DNA of 35,465 nt from NCBI GenBank assembly GCA_051653685.1, contig JBOFWQ010000185.1:1-35465 (forward strand). The letters run 5' to 3'. The translations under genes were made by a program, and so were the position numbers. The notes below the pieces were generated by a model. The model searched no databases and had not been told where the DNA came from. It worked only from the letters and a program-made list of their open reading frames with translations. Origin of the DNA: Faucicola sp937889485. GTDB lineage: Bacteria; Pseudomonadota; Gammaproteobacteria; Pseudomonadales; Moraxellaceae. Below, piece after piece: positions 8,490 to 16,898 of this stretch; position 1 is the stretch's first letter, and the number at the start of each line of letters is the position of its first letter.

Positions 8490-9638
8490 ATGATTATTTC
8501 GTCTGCCAATGATTATCGTGAAGCGGCGCGCCGCCGTTTACCGCCTTTCTTGTTTCATTATATTGATGGTGGCGCCTATGCTGAATATACGCTAAAACGC
8601 AATGTTGAGGACTTGTCTAGCATTGCCTTACGTCAACGCGTTCTCAATGACATGACCCACCTTGATTTGTCTACCGAAATTTTTGGTGAAAAACTGAGCC
8701 TACCTGTGGCACTCTCCCCCGTAGGTCTTACTGGCATGTACGCGCGCCGCGGTGAAGTGCAAGCGGCGACGGCTGCCGACAAAAAAGGCATACCCTTCAC
8801 CATGTCCACCGTGTCGGTCTGCCCGATTGAAGAAGTTGCCCCAAAACTGAGCCGCCCCATGTGGTTTCAGCTTTATGTGCTACGTGACCGCGAGTTTATG
8901 AAAAACGTGCTTGAGCGTGCCAAAGCAGCGGGCTGCTCTACCCTCGTATTTACTGTAGATATGCCTGTGCCTGGGGCAAGATACCGCGATGCCCACTCTG
9001 GCATGAGTGGCCCTAATGCCGCGATGCGCCGTTATATGCAGTCAGTGACTCACCCACACTGGGCGATGAACGTGGGGTTATTGGGGCGTCCACATGACTT
9101 GGGCAACGTGTCAAAATACTTGGGCAAAGCAATTGGGCTTGAAGACTACATTGGCTGGCTTGGTAACAACTTTGACCCGTCTATTTCTTGGAAAGACTTG
9201 GAGTGGATTCGCGACTTTTGGGATGGCGCGATGGTGATTAAAGGCATCCTAGACCCACAAGACGCCAAAGACGCGGTCAAATTTGGCGCAGATGGGATTG
9301 TGGTGTCCAACCACGGTGGTCGCCAGCTAGATGGCGTAATGTCCACTGCCACCGCCCTACCCAAAATTGCCGATGCGGTCAAAGGTGATATCAAGATTTT
9401 GGTGGATTCAGGTATTCGAAACGGTCTGGACGTGGTGCGTATGCTTGCAATGGGCGCGGATTTGTGTATGCTCGGTCGTGCGTTTGTGTATGCGCTTGCG
9501 GCAGAAGGGGAAGCAGGCGTTGCCAATTTATTAGAATTAATTGATAAAGAAATGCGCGTGGCAATGACGTTAACGGGTGCCAATCGTATTCAAGATATTA
9601 CCCGTGATTGCTTGGTGGATAGTTTGATTTCCGTCTAG
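8490..9638 (+). CDS. lldD: FMN-dependent L-lactate dehydrogenase
   Basis: Membrane-associated flavoenzyme oxidising L-lactate to pyruvate and passing electrons to the quinone pool. 382 residues, close to the Escherichia coli enzyme (396). The alpha-hydroxyacid dehydrogenase signature SNHGGRQLDG (about residue 273-282) has the catalytic His, preceded by VIKGILDPQDA with the flavin Lys. The phosphate-binding ILVDSGIRNGLDVVRMLAMG follows. The N-terminal PPFLFHYIDGGAYAEYTLKRN is typical. AAGGA nine bases upstream supports the start. Last gene of the operon, followed by a strong terminator. Confidence 0.95.
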   Translation: MIISSANDYREAARRRLPPFLFHYIDGGAYAEYTLKRNVEDLSSIALRQRVLNDMTHLDLSTEIFGEKLSLPVALSPVGLTGMYARRGEVQAATAADKKGIPFTMSTVSVCPIEEVAPKLSRPMWFQLYVLRDREFMKNVLERAKAAGCSTLVFTVDMPVPGARYRDAHSGMSGPNAAMRRYMQSVTHPHWAMNVGLLGRPHDLGNVSKYLGKAIGLEDYIGWLGNNFDPSISWKDLEWIRDFWDGAMVIKGILDPQDAKDAVKFGADGIVVSNHGGRQLDGVMSTATALPKIADAVKGDIKILVDSGIRNGLDVVRMLAMGADLCMLGRAFVYALAAEGEAGVANLLELIDKEMRVAMTLTGANRIQDITRDCLVDSLISV

Positions 9639-9704
9639 TAAAACCGCAGATAAAATCTGCCTGTTTTATCCCTTGCGCAGGACTTAAAATACGGGCTAAA
9701 AAAC

Positions 9705-9737
9705 TAAAAAAAGGTGCTAGATTGCACCTTTTTTTAT
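9705..9737. terminator. Bidirectional intrinsic terminator between lldD and the cytochrome operon
   Basis: Stem AAGGTGC / GCACCTT with a six-base loop (9718-9723), extended by A-run/T-run pairing on both flanks. It lies between two convergent genes and has T-tracts in both directions. Confidence 0.85.
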
Positions 9738-9782
9738 TGGTAGCTTGGCAGACATTGTGGATTGTAGACTGCTACCGTTATT

Positions 9783-10721
9783 TTAATAACGCGCGTCTTT
9801 GGGTTTGTCACCTTTTGGCCAGTCGTTTACTTTGTCTGGAAAATCTGGTCTTGGTTGATGGCTAAAAAATTGGGCTACATCGACAGCATCTTGGTCACTT
9901 AAGACACCGCCATGCCCCCATAACCCTTCGGTCTGGATGCCCATGGGCATGTTGTATTTGACAAAGGCGGCCGCCGTGTAAGTACGCGCCATACCTGCGC
10001 CAATGTTAAATGATTCATCTCCCCATAGTGGCGGAAAGGCAATAATCCCTAATTGGTCTTTTTTGCCTTCACCGTTGGCACCGTGACAGCTTGCACATTG
10101 GGCTTGATAAATTTTTTCACCGCGAACGGGGTCTGGCACTAGGTTTTTGTCAATTTTTCCTGCATTTTTTATATTCACGGTTTGGGTGTGCGGTACAGTT
10201 TTTGACAGCCATTGCATGTAAGCAATCATCGCTGCCATTTCTTGTGAGTCTGGTTTTAACGGTTTACCGTTCATCGAGCGTTTAAAGCAGCCGTTGATGC
10301 GTTCTTTTAGGTTGACCTCCTTGCCCGCCCGCGCTTTGTAGGTGGGATAAGTGTTAAAGCTGTTAATGTAAGGGTCGCCAAGCGGTACTTTACCATTGGC
10401 AATATGGCAACTGTTACAGTTCATGTTGGCGCCTGTATTGTCGGGCAATAGGCGTTTGGTTTCATTAAGTAGCCGTTGTCCATATAAAATTTGCTTGGCG
10501 TTTGGCTCGCTCATAATGGCTGTGTTTTGCGGGACGGTATAGGTGCCAACGCCTTTGTTGGCGTCTTTAACATCAATGATGTCATATTGTTTTGGCGTGG
10601 CATCGGCAGGTTTTGGCGGCTGGCAGCCTACCAGCGTCCATGAGATAAACAAGATACTAGCAACGGCAAACCAGCCGTTTGCGGTGCTGTGATGAGTACC
10701 AGATAAAGGTTGTGCGGTCAT
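9783..10721 (-). CDS. tsdA: TsdA-like diheme cytochrome c (thiosulfate dehydrogenase / tetrathionate reductase family)
   Basis: TsdA enzymes join two thiosulfates into tetrathionate, or run the reverse reaction, in the periplasm. The 312 residues contain two c-heme sites, CNSCH at 102-106 and CASCH at 209-213. Family-specific marks are RINGCFKRSMNGKPL (141-155), whose Cys145 matches the unusual cysteine ligand of the active heme, and PPLWGDESFNIGAGM plus NMPMG for the second domain. LVGC at 30-33 is a lipobox, so the mature protein may be membrane-anchored; the n-region is odd in having no Lys or Arg. The ATG overlaps the stop of the upstream triheme cytochrome by four bases, so the two are translationally coupled. 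A TtrSR-like sensor pair is divergently encoded, which fits tetrathionate/thiosulfate sensing. Direction of catalysis cannot be read from sequence. Confidence 0.82.
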   Translation of the reverse strand: MTAQPLSGTHHSTANGWFAVASILFISWTLVGCQPPKPADATPKQYDIIDVKDANKGVGTYTVPQNTAIMSEPNAKQILYGQRLLNETKRLLPDNTGANMNCNSCHIANGKVPLGDPYINSFNTYPTYKARAGKEVNLKERINGCFKRSMNGKPLKPDSQEMAAMIAYMQWLSKTVPHTQTVNIKNAGKIDKNLVPDPVRGEKIYQAQCASCHGANGEGKKDQLGIIAFPPLWGDESFNIGAGMARTYTAAAFVKYNMPMGIQTEGLWGHGGVLSDQDAVDVAQFFSHQPRPDFPDKVNDWPKGDKPKDARY

Positions 10722-12109
10722 TTTTGTTTTTCTCCCATACTGTCTTGCGCTTTGCCCAGTTTGTCACCGTTAATACTTTGCGGTAAGTCTGTGGCGGTCA
10801 CAGGTTTTTTGCTTAAGAAATGGCGCATGGCGACGACGTCTTTGATGTCCACTGTTTTTGATTGATTACCCCAGCTATTGCGGATAAAGTTAACCACTTC
10901 TGCCACATCGGCATCGCTTAGTTCTTTGAACGCTGGCATGGAAAATGCCATTTTGTCATGCGGGGTAATGGGCATACGTCCGCCGCTTAGGGTAATTTGT
11001 AGCACTGATTCTGGATGATCAGCAATCACGGCGCTATTGGCAGCAAGGGCTGGAAAAATGCGCGGCACCCCTTTGCCATCGGCACGGTGACAAACTTGGC
11101 AGTATTCAGCGTAGAGCATGGCGCCTCGTGAGTCATAGTTGCCCGTCAATAGTTTTTGGGTGGTGGTGTGGTTGGGTGGCGGTAAGGTTGCTGCTTGTCC
11201 TCTGGCAGGTGATAAGGTTTTTAGGTACTTTGCCATTGCTTGCAAGTCGCTGTCTGTCCAATACTGGGTGCTATGCTCTACCACGTCTGCCATGGCCCCA
11301 AAAGCTGCCGTGTGGGCGGTGCGCCCTGTTTTAAAAAAATCTACCAATTCATCGGTTTGCCAAATGCCTAGCCCTTGTGCTTCGCCGCGTAGACTTTTGG
11401 CGCGCCAGCCATCAATGACCGCACCCGCTAGATAGCGGTCATCAACGTTTGATAAAGTAACTTCTTGAAAACCAATACCGCGCTCGGTGTGGCAAGATCC
11501 GCAATGTCCTGGGCCTTCAACGAGGTATTGCCCGCGGGCTAATTGCGGGTCGGTTGATGCAGGTTCAAAGCGGCGATTAGGGGCAAAAAGCGCTTGCCAA
11601 TACGCCAATGGCCAGCGCCAGTTCAGCACAGGTGGCAATTCACTGGGTTGATTGGCTTGCTGTACGGCTGGCACGGCGCTCATAAAGTAGGCATACATCG
11701 CTGCAATATCTTCATCGGGCATAATTTGATAAGATGGGTATGGCATGGCAGGATACAGGGCGCTTTTATCGGCACGAATACCATGTTTTACCGCATTTTT
11801 AAATTGCTCAAAGCTGTAGTCGCCGATGCCTGTTTCTTTATCGGGGGTAATGTTGGTTGAGTAGACCGCCCCTAATGGGGTGAGCATGGGCAGACCGCCT
11901 GCATAGGGTTTGCCGTTGAGGGTGGTGTGACAGGCGACGCAATCTGAGGTATGGGCGATATACTCGCCTTTGCTAATAAGCGCTTTGTCGGTGATATTGA
12001 CGTTTAGATGAGATGATTGATAGCGTAGGTGCGGCAAGCTAAAACCGCCTACTATGCCCATGATACCTAGCACCATAACGGTGATAAGTGCAATCTGCCA
12101 GCGTTTCAT
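10718..12109 (-). CDS. Membrane-anchored triheme cytochrome c
   Basis: 463 residues with an N-terminal membrane helix (about 5-24) and three c-heme sites: CVACH at 57-61, CGSCH at 203-207 and CQVCH at 337-341. Stretches such as YSTNITPDKETGIG, LYPAMPYPSY and DEDIAAMYAYF match the cytochrome subunit of PQQ alcohol, gluconate and related membrane dehydrogenases, which carry electrons to quinone or oxidases. No dehydrogenase large subunit lies here; the partner is the TsdA-like protein whose start overlaps this stop. I infer it replaces TsdB as the electron relay. Start at 12109 is chosen over 12130 because GAGGA lies eight bases upstream and the methionine opens the MKRWQIAL signal-anchor; the upstream ATG has no ribosome site. 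Confidence 0.85.
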   Translation of the reverse strand: MKRWQIALITVMVLGIMGIVGGFSLPHLRYQSSHLNVNITDKALISKGEYIAHTSDCVACHTTLNGKPYAGGLPMLTPLGAVYSTNITPDKETGIGDYSFEQFKNAVKHGIRADKSALYPAMPYPSYQIMPDEDIAAMYAYFMSAVPAVQQANQPSELPPVLNWRWPLAYWQALFAPNRRFEPASTDPQLARGQYLVEGPGHCGSCHTERGIGFQEVTLSNVDDRYLAGAVIDGWRAKSLRGEAQGLGIWQTDELVDFFKTGRTAHTAAFGAMADVVEHSTQYWTDSDLQAMAKYLKTLSPARGQAATLPPPNHTTTQKLLTGNYDSRGAMLYAEYCQVCHRADGKGVPRIFPALAANSAVIADHPESVLQITLSGGRMPITPHDKMAFSMPAFKELSDADVAEVVNFIRNSWGNQSKTVDIKDVVAMRHFLSKKPVTATDLPQSINGDKLGKAQDSMGEKQK

Positions 12110-12133
12110 AAGGTGTTTCCTCTTATCCATTTT

Positions 12134-12162
12134 ATTGGTAAGTTGTCGCTAATAGCACCAAT
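12134..12162. promoter_or_regulatory. Inverted repeat in the divergent cytochrome / sensor-kinase promoter region
   Basis: ATTGGT (12134-12139) and ACCAAT (12157-12162) face each other with a 17-base spacer in the roughly 120-base gap between the two divergent operons. It is placed where a response regulator such as the TtrR-like protein could bind. No consensus is known to me for it, so this is a candidate only. Confidence 0.3.
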
Positions 12163-12230
12163 ATATCAAACCGCTTTATCACGGGATATTGTGGAAAACC
12201 ACATTTATACTATGGATTTTATATCAACCT

Positions 12231-14156
12231 ATGAACCGCGCCTTTCATTTTGTCCAATTTTACTTGTTGCTGCTAGGTTTGGGGTTATTTGGCAGCCCAT
12301 CGGTGGCGGCTCAGGTGTATTATTTTGGGGTGTTAGCACCGCAAGGCAGTCGCGTTGCCCAGCAGCGTTGGCAACCTTGGGTAGATGACTTAAACCAGCG
12401 TTTGCAGGGGGGTTCGGTGGTTTTGGTAGCATTGGACCTCAATCAGCTTGCCCAGCAGCTCAATGACAATAAACTTGACTTGGTGCTTGCCCCACAATCT
12501 CAGTTTATTCATACTGATACCACGGGCTGGCGCTGGTTGGCAACATTGCCTACGGCACAATTTTCCTCCAATATGACCGTGCAGCCCACCGCTATAAGCC
12601 AGATTGGTAGCACAATCTGGGTCAAAGCCAATAGTCCTTTTTATCACCTTAAACAGTTGACCGATCAGCCCATCGCTGCCGTGGATAAAAAAGCTTTTGG
12701 CGGGTATTTATTGGGGCTACATTTGTTACAGCAGCAGGGCATTGCCACCCACGAGCTAAATTTTAGGTTTGTGGGATACCCTATTGATCGCACATTGCTT
12801 GCGTTACAACAAGGCACAGTGAGCGCCGCTATCGCGCCACTATGCCTTATGGAAGAGATGCAAGCCAAAGGACTGATTGACCGCAAGCAGTATCGCCCGC
12901 TAGCCGCGAATTCCCAAGCCGCTACGCCTTGCGTGGCATCCAGTCAGATATTTCCCAACTGGACATTGGCAGCCACCAAAAAAGCCCCGACTTACTTGGT
13001 TGCATTAACCCATCAATACATTTTTGCCAACCCATCTAGCCCTACTCACCCCGTAGATAACCGTCAATTATACTGGCTGCCCACTTCCTCGACCCAAGAA
13101 GTAGAACAGATTTTGATTGACTTGGACATGCACCCATCACAAAAACCGTTGGCGGCGCAGCTACAGCAGTGGTTACACCAACATTTATGGTTACTGGTGA
13201 TTTTTGCCATCATTTTTGTGGTTAGCGTAATTAACTATTTATGGATGAGTTGGGTGGCATGGCGGCAACGACAAAAAATTATTACCCAGCACCAACAATT
13301 GCGAGAATATGACCAACTCATTCGCAAAAGCGAAAAACTGCTCATTATGGGTGAAATAAGCGCTAGCATTGCTCATGAGATTAATCAACCTTTGACTGCC
13401 ATCCATAACTATGCTGAAGGCGCGTTAATTCGGCTCAATCATGGCACCTTAGATTCACAAGCCACCCAATTTGTTCTCAATAGTATTTTGACCCAAGTTA
13501 ACCGTGGCTCTGCTATTGTGCAAAATATTCGCCACCTAAACACCCAACAACCCACCCTTACCCAAAGCGTTGAATTACTCACAGTCATTGAACAATGCCT
13601 ACGCCTGCTAGCCAACAAGCTAGATAATATAAGCATCTATCAGCAAGTGGCGCCCACCGAGCTGATGCTACCACCTTTATTACTTGATCAGGTACTCATC
13701 AATCTGTTACTTAACGCAAAACAACAAGCAGCCCAGCATATTTTTTTTCTGGCACGCCCATTTAGCAAAAATCAACAACCCTACTTAGAATTATGCGTTA
13801 TTGATGACGCGGGCGGTTTTTCAGCCGAGCAGCTCGCCCAGTTTAACCACCAAACCCACCGTTATAGGCAACACCTCACTTCTACCAAAGAACAGGGCAT
13901 GGGCATTGGGCTGAGTATCTGTCGCCGCTTGGTTCAAGCAGCGGGCGGTGAATTTTTGCTCAGTAACTTATCCATGACCACGCTACAGCTTGAGCTAGCT
14001 ACCCAAAAAAACTTAAAAATATGGCAACCCCACCATCCCCCTCAATTTGATAAAATAACCGCCACCCTTCATCTAAAACCCCTAACCATGGGCGCCAAAG
14101 TCAGCATTATACTGCCCCTTCATCAGCCCAGTCATACCGACAAATACCCACGCTAA
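12231..14156 (+). CDS. ttrS: TtrS-like sensor histidine kinase with PhnD-type periplasmic domain
   Basis: 641 residues from the chosen ATG. Signal/anchor segment (about 5-27), a periplasmic substrate-binding domain of the phosphonate/PhnD type (about 28-315; YYFGVLAPQG, LDLVLAPQSQF, VSAAIAPLCLMEEM, TPCVASSQIFPNW), a second membrane helix (about 319-342) and a cytoplasmic kinase. The kinase shows an H-box with the phospho-His at 382 (GEISASIAHEINQP), an N-box (VLINLLLNAKQQ), DDAGGFS and GMGIGLSICRR. This is the layout of the tetrathionate sensor TtrS and thiosulfate sensor ThsS. A TTG at 12189 could add 14 residues and has GGGA close by, but the ATG gives a cleaner signal peptide. A response regulator follows after ten bases; TsdA-like genes are divergent. 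Confidence 0.82.
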   Translation: MNRAFHFVQFYLLLLGLGLFGSPSVAAQVYYFGVLAPQGSRVAQQRWQPWVDDLNQRLQGGSVVLVALDLNQLAQQLNDNKLDLVLAPQSQFIHTDTTGWRWLATLPTAQFSSNMTVQPTAISQIGSTIWVKANSPFYHLKQLTDQPIAAVDKKAFGGYLLGLHLLQQQGIATHELNFRFVGYPIDRTLLALQQGTVSAAIAPLCLMEEMQAKGLIDRKQYRPLAANSQAATPCVASSQIFPNWTLAATKKAPTYLVALTHQYIFANPSSPTHPVDNRQLYWLPTSSTQEVEQILIDLDMHPSQKPLAAQLQQWLHQHLWLLVIFAIIFVVSVINYLWMSWVAWRQRQKIITQHQQLREYDQLIRKSEKLLIMGEISASIAHEINQPLTAIHNYAEGALIRLNHGTLDSQATQFVLNSILTQVNRGSAIVQNIRHLNTQQPTLTQSVELLTVIEQCLRLLANKLDNISIYQQVAPTELMLPPLLLDQVLINLLLNAKQQAAQHIFFLARPFSKNQQPYLELCVIDDAGGFSAEQLAQFNHQTHRYRQHLTSTKEQGMGIGLSICRRLVQAAGGEFLLSNLSMTTLQLELATQKNLKIWQPHHPPQFDKITATLHLKPLTMGAKVSIILPLHQPSHTDKYPR

Positions 14157-14166
14157 GGAGCCCTTG

Positions 14167-14799
14167 ATGCCAAACCCAAACAGCCCTGACCGTCCTTCGT
14201 CTTACCAAAACATGCTTGTTCATATCATTGATGACGATGTCGAAGTGCTAGCATCCTGTGGTTTTTTGCTATCTAGCCTCCATATTAATGCCCAGATGTG
14301 GGATAGTGCCATGACCTTCTTGCACAACACCGACATCATGCAGCCTGCTATCGTAATTAGCGACATCATGATGCCGCAAATGGACGGCAAAATGCTACAA
14401 CAACACCTGCAAGCCCAAAAAAGTCCCATCGCCTTTATTGCGCTCACAGGACGCGGAGAGATTAGCGACGCCGTCACCATGCTACAACTAGGCGCCGTAG
14501 ATTATATCGAAAAACCCATACAACTGAACCGTTTGCAGCACACTCTAGACAAAGCGCTGCAGCTTACCCAACACCACCATTACATTAACCATTGCCAAAG
14601 CCTATACAACACCCTCACCAACAAAGAAAAACAAATTGCCACTTGCCTACTACAAGGCAAACTCAACAAAATCATCGCCGATGAGCTTCACATCTCCATG
14701 CGCACCGTTGAAGTGCATCGCGCCCACATTATGGAAAAAATGCAAGCAGCTCACCTCAGTGAACTACTCAAAAAACTATGGCAAATTCAGAGCACCTAA
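14167..14799 (+). CDS. ttrR: TtrR-like response regulator (FixJ/LuxR type)
   Basis: 210 residues: a receiver domain (about 16-128) with acidic pocket DDD at 22-24, phospho-acceptor Asp66 in VISDIMMPQMDG, and Lys in YIEKP, followed by a LuxR-type helix-turn-helix (about 145-205; LTNKEKQIATCLLQG, NKIIADELHISMRTVEVHRA). AAGGAG overlaps the upstream kinase stop and sets the ATG at 14167, six bases on; the TTG at 14164 is too close. It is the cognate partner of the kinase and probably activates the divergent cytochrome operon. The target sites are unproven. Confidence 0.88.
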   Translation: MPNPNSPDRPSSYQNMLVHIIDDDVEVLASCGFLLSSLHINAQMWDSAMTFLHNTDIMQPAIVISDIMMPQMDGKMLQQHLQAQKSPIAFIALTGRGEISDAVTMLQLGAVDYIEKPIQLNRLQHTLDKALQLTQHHHYINHCQSLYNTLTNKEKQIATCLLQGKLNKIIADELHISMRTVEVHRAHIMEKMQAAHLSELLKKLWQIQST

Positions 14800-14801
14800 A
14801 C

Positions 14802-14830
14802 AAAAACCCCTGCCATGCGCAGAGGTTTTT
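14802..14830. terminator. Bidirectional terminator between ttrR and gltS
   Basis: Imperfect stem AAAAACC..CTG / CAG..GGTTTTT with a short loop, placed three bases past the ttrR stop and 26 bases past the convergent gltS stop. T-tracts occur on both strands. Confidence 0.7.
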
Positions 14831-14856
14831 CATCAAACCAAAGCCCACCTAGCTAG

Positions 14857-16128
14857 CTAGAAAGGCAAACTGGTAAAAATCTGTAAAATGGTGGCATTCA
14901 TAATATCCACAAAAAACGCCCCAACCATCGGCACAATCAAAAACGCCTTAGGCGACGCCCCATAGCGATCTGTAATTGCCTGCATATTGGCAATTGCCGT
15001 TGGCGTTGCTCCCATACCAAAGCCACAATGCCCTGCCGCCAACACCGCAGCATCATAGTTTTTGCCCATCACACGAAACGTAATAAAATACGCAAACGCA
15101 ATCATCACCAACGTCTGCACCAGCAAAATAACCATCACCGGTCCCGCCAAATCCGTCAACTCCCACAACTTCAAAGACAACAACGCCATTGCCAAAAAAA
15201 GCGACAAAGACGCATTGCCAAACACATCAATCGCCCGATCAAACATATCGAAATTAAAAAAAGTGGTCAACACATTACGAATCACCACCCCGCCACCAAG
15301 CGCCCACACAAAAGTCGGTAGCTCAAACCACGTATCCTTAGACACATGCGTCATAACATCAGCAAACGCTAGCGCCCCTGCAAATAGCGCCAACGTCTCA
15401 ATGGTCGAAGAAGCGGTAATCAAACGAATATTATCAGGACGTTCAAACACCTCTTTTTGGGTGGCATCATCCTCCAAACTATGCTGCGTACTATACAGCG
15501 ACTGCGTGGACGCCAATTTTTCTACAGAATTCTGACCAACAGGCTCTGTCACAGGCTGGCGTCCCAACTGTCTAATCAACCGTTTTGCCACAGGCCCACC
15601 AATTAATCCCCCTGCCACCAAACCATAAGTGGCACAAGCAATACCCAGCGTAGTCGCCCCTACCAGCCCATGTTTATTTTCCAGTACCGGCCCCCAAGCA
15701 CCCGCAGTACCATGCCCGCCAACCAGCGTAATTGACCCTGTTACCAAACCCATAAGCGCAGGCATACCCACCACCTTTGCCATCATAACGCCCACCAAAT
15801 TTTGCAAAACAATATAACTTGACACCACTGCCAAAAAAATCAGTAACGGCTTACCACCTGCCTTCAAACGACTAAAATCAGCACTTAACCCAATCGACGC
15901 AAAAAACATCAACATACATGCCGTCTGCAACTGCTTTTGAAAATCAAAACTATAGCCCAACGTTAAATTTAGTGCATACACGACCAACGCTGCCACCAAT
16001 CCCCCAGCCACTGGCTCAGGAATATTAAAATTAGACAAAAATTTTATGCGCTTGACCAAAAACCGACCCAGTAGCAGCACCAAGGTGGCCAAAATTAAGG
16101 TATAGTAACCGTTTAAAGTAACTGTCAT
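14857..16128 (-). CDS. gltS: Sodium/glutamate symporter
   Basis: Inner-membrane Na+-coupled glutamate importer of the GltS (ESS) family. 423 residues from the chosen start, near the family's 400. It has two inverted halves of hydrophobic helices with a charged cytoplasmic loop in the middle (about residues 200-255). Family-type stretches are FNIPEPVAGGLVAALVVY near 50, the glycine-rich GSITLVGGHGTAGAWGPVLE near 145 and, in the second half, GHCGFGMGATPTAIANMQAI. The ATG at 16128 has AAAGGA upstream and matches the family start, so the longer frame to 16179 is not used. The tRNA-Val/Asp terminator lies just upstream, so the gene should have its own promoter or read-through. Confidence 0.92.
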   Translation of the reverse strand: MTVTLNGYYTLILATLVLLLGRFLVKRIKFLSNFNIPEPVAGGLVAALVVYALNLTLGYSFDFQKQLQTACMLMFFASIGLSADFSRLKAGGKPLLIFLAVVSSYIVLQNLVGVMMAKVVGMPALMGLVTGSITLVGGHGTAGAWGPVLENKHGLVGATTLGIACATYGLVAGGLIGGPVAKRLIRQLGRQPVTEPVGQNSVEKLASTQSLYSTQHSLEDDATQKEVFERPDNIRLITASSTIETLALFAGALAFADVMTHVSKDTWFELPTFVWALGGGVVIRNVLTTFFNFDMFDRAIDVFGNASLSLFLAMALLSLKLWELTDLAGPVMVILLVQTLVMIAFAYFITFRVMGKNYDAAVLAAGHCGFGMGATPTAIANMQAITDRYGASPKAFLIVPMVGAFFVDIMNATILQIFTSLPF

Positions 16129-16177
16129 GGTATATCCTTTAGCAATATCAATAGAAAATCCAACAAAAACAACAAGC

Positions 16178-16210
16178 AAAAAAAAACCTCAAATCGGGGG
16201 AGACTTGAGG
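16178..16210 (-). terminator. Terminator of the tRNA-Val/tRNA-Asp transcript
   Basis: On the minus strand a nine-pair stem (CCTCAAGTC / GATTTGAGG, one G-U) with a TCCCCC loop is followed by about nine T. It lies about 55 bases past the tRNA-Asp 3' end and upstream of gltS. Confidence 0.85.
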
Positions 16211-16264
16211 CATAAAACTTATGAAGTTTGTTTTTAAACACTTATCTTTTTGTCAAAGAAAAAG

Positions 16265-16341
16265 TGGCGCAGCGGACGGGACTCGAACCCGCGACCCCCG
16301 GCGTGACAGGCCGGTATTCTAACCAACTGAACTACCACTGC
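16265..16341 (-). tRNA. tRNA-Asp (GTC)
   Basis: A 77-base cloverleaf including an encoded CCA. Acceptor stem GCAGTGG / CCGCTGC with one G-U pair, D-arm with TAGTTCAGTTGGTTAGA, anticodon GTC in CCTGTCACG, and T-arm GGGTTCGAGTCCC. It follows tRNA-Val by 73 bases on the same strand and shares its promoter and terminator. Confidence 0.97.
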
Positions 16342-16414
16342 ACGGTAGCTGGTGACAACGATAACACCAATGAACTAATTTACATAATACAGATAAAGTA
16401 TTTATAAAAATAAA

Positions 16415-16490
16415 TGGTGGGTGGTAACGGGCTCGAACCGCTGACCCTCTGCGTGTAAGGCAGATGCTCTACCAACTGAGCTAACCACCC
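16415..16490 (-). tRNA. tRNA-Val (TAC)
   Basis: A 76-base cloverleaf with encoded CCA. Acceptor GGGTGGT / ACCACCC, D-arm TAGCTCAGTTGGTAGAGC, anticodon TAC in CCTTACACG, T-arm GGTTCGAGCC. First gene of the tRNA-Val/tRNA-Asp unit. Confidence 0.97.
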
Positions 16491-16543
16491 TGAGTAGTTA
16501 AAAACAACTAATCAAGTCACATCATTGTCATTAAGTGAGGCGT

Positions 16544-16571
16544 ATTATATACACATATAAAAGTATGTCAA
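16544..16571 (-). promoter_or_regulatory. tRNA-Val/Asp promoter
   Basis: Perfect consensus boxes on the minus strand: TTGACA (16566-16571), 16-base spacer, TATAAT (16544-16549), followed by the G/C-containing discriminator ACGCCTCACTT. AT-tracts upstream look like an UP element. A G/C-rich discriminator of this kind is typical of stringently controlled stable-RNA promoters. Confidence 0.88.
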
Positions 16572-16682
16572 CACTTAAAATCACTTTTTTTGCATAATTT
16601 TAAAAAAAATCGCGTTATAGCACTATAATCATACTATAATCACTCTTTTTTGCAAAATCCTTCATATTTTTAAAAAAATCTA

Positions 16683-16710
16683 TTGACACATAGTTTTTTT
16701 TTGCTAAAAT
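16683..16710 (+). promoter_or_regulatory. Promoter of tRNA-Asn copy 1
   Basis: TTGACA (16683-16688), 16-base spacer, TAAAAT (16705-16710) with a TGC extended -10, followed by ACGCACCACT. A TTTTTAAAAAAA tract just upstream suggests an UP element. The leader before the tRNA would be about 50 bases. Confidence 0.85.
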
Positions 16711-16768
16711 ACGCACCACTAAAACGCTACAACAACTTGTAAGTTTTATAAAAAATTCTACCGCTTAT

Positions 16769-16844
16769 TCTCCAATAGCTCAGTCGGTAGAGCAACGGAC
16801 TGTTAATCCGTGTGTCCCTGGTTCGAGCCCAGGTTGGAGAGCCA
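16769..16844 (+). tRNA. tRNA-Asn (GTT), copy 1
   Basis: A 76-base cloverleaf with encoded CCA. Acceptor TCTCCAA / TTGGAGA, anticodon GTT in CTGTTAATC, T-arm CTGGTTCGAGCCCAG. Identical in sequence to the copy at 17122-17197. Its own promoter and terminator flank it, so each copy is an independent unit. Confidence 0.98.
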
Positions 16845-16850
16845 AATAAC

Positions 16851-16886
16851 AAAACCTCTTACCTAATTAGGTACAGAGGTTTTTTA
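16851..16886 (+). terminator. Terminator of tRNA-Asn copy 1
   Basis: AACCTCT (16853-16859) pairs with AGAGGTT (16875-16881), enclosing the palindrome TACCTAATTAGGTA, and is followed by a T-run to 16886. Confidence 0.85.
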
Positions 16887-16898
16887 TTGCCTATACTT

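Noticed and set aside
15062..15535. 157-codon plus-strand frame
   Set aside because: Antisense shadow of gltS; composition (Asn/Ser/Lys rich) is that of reversed membrane-protein codons.
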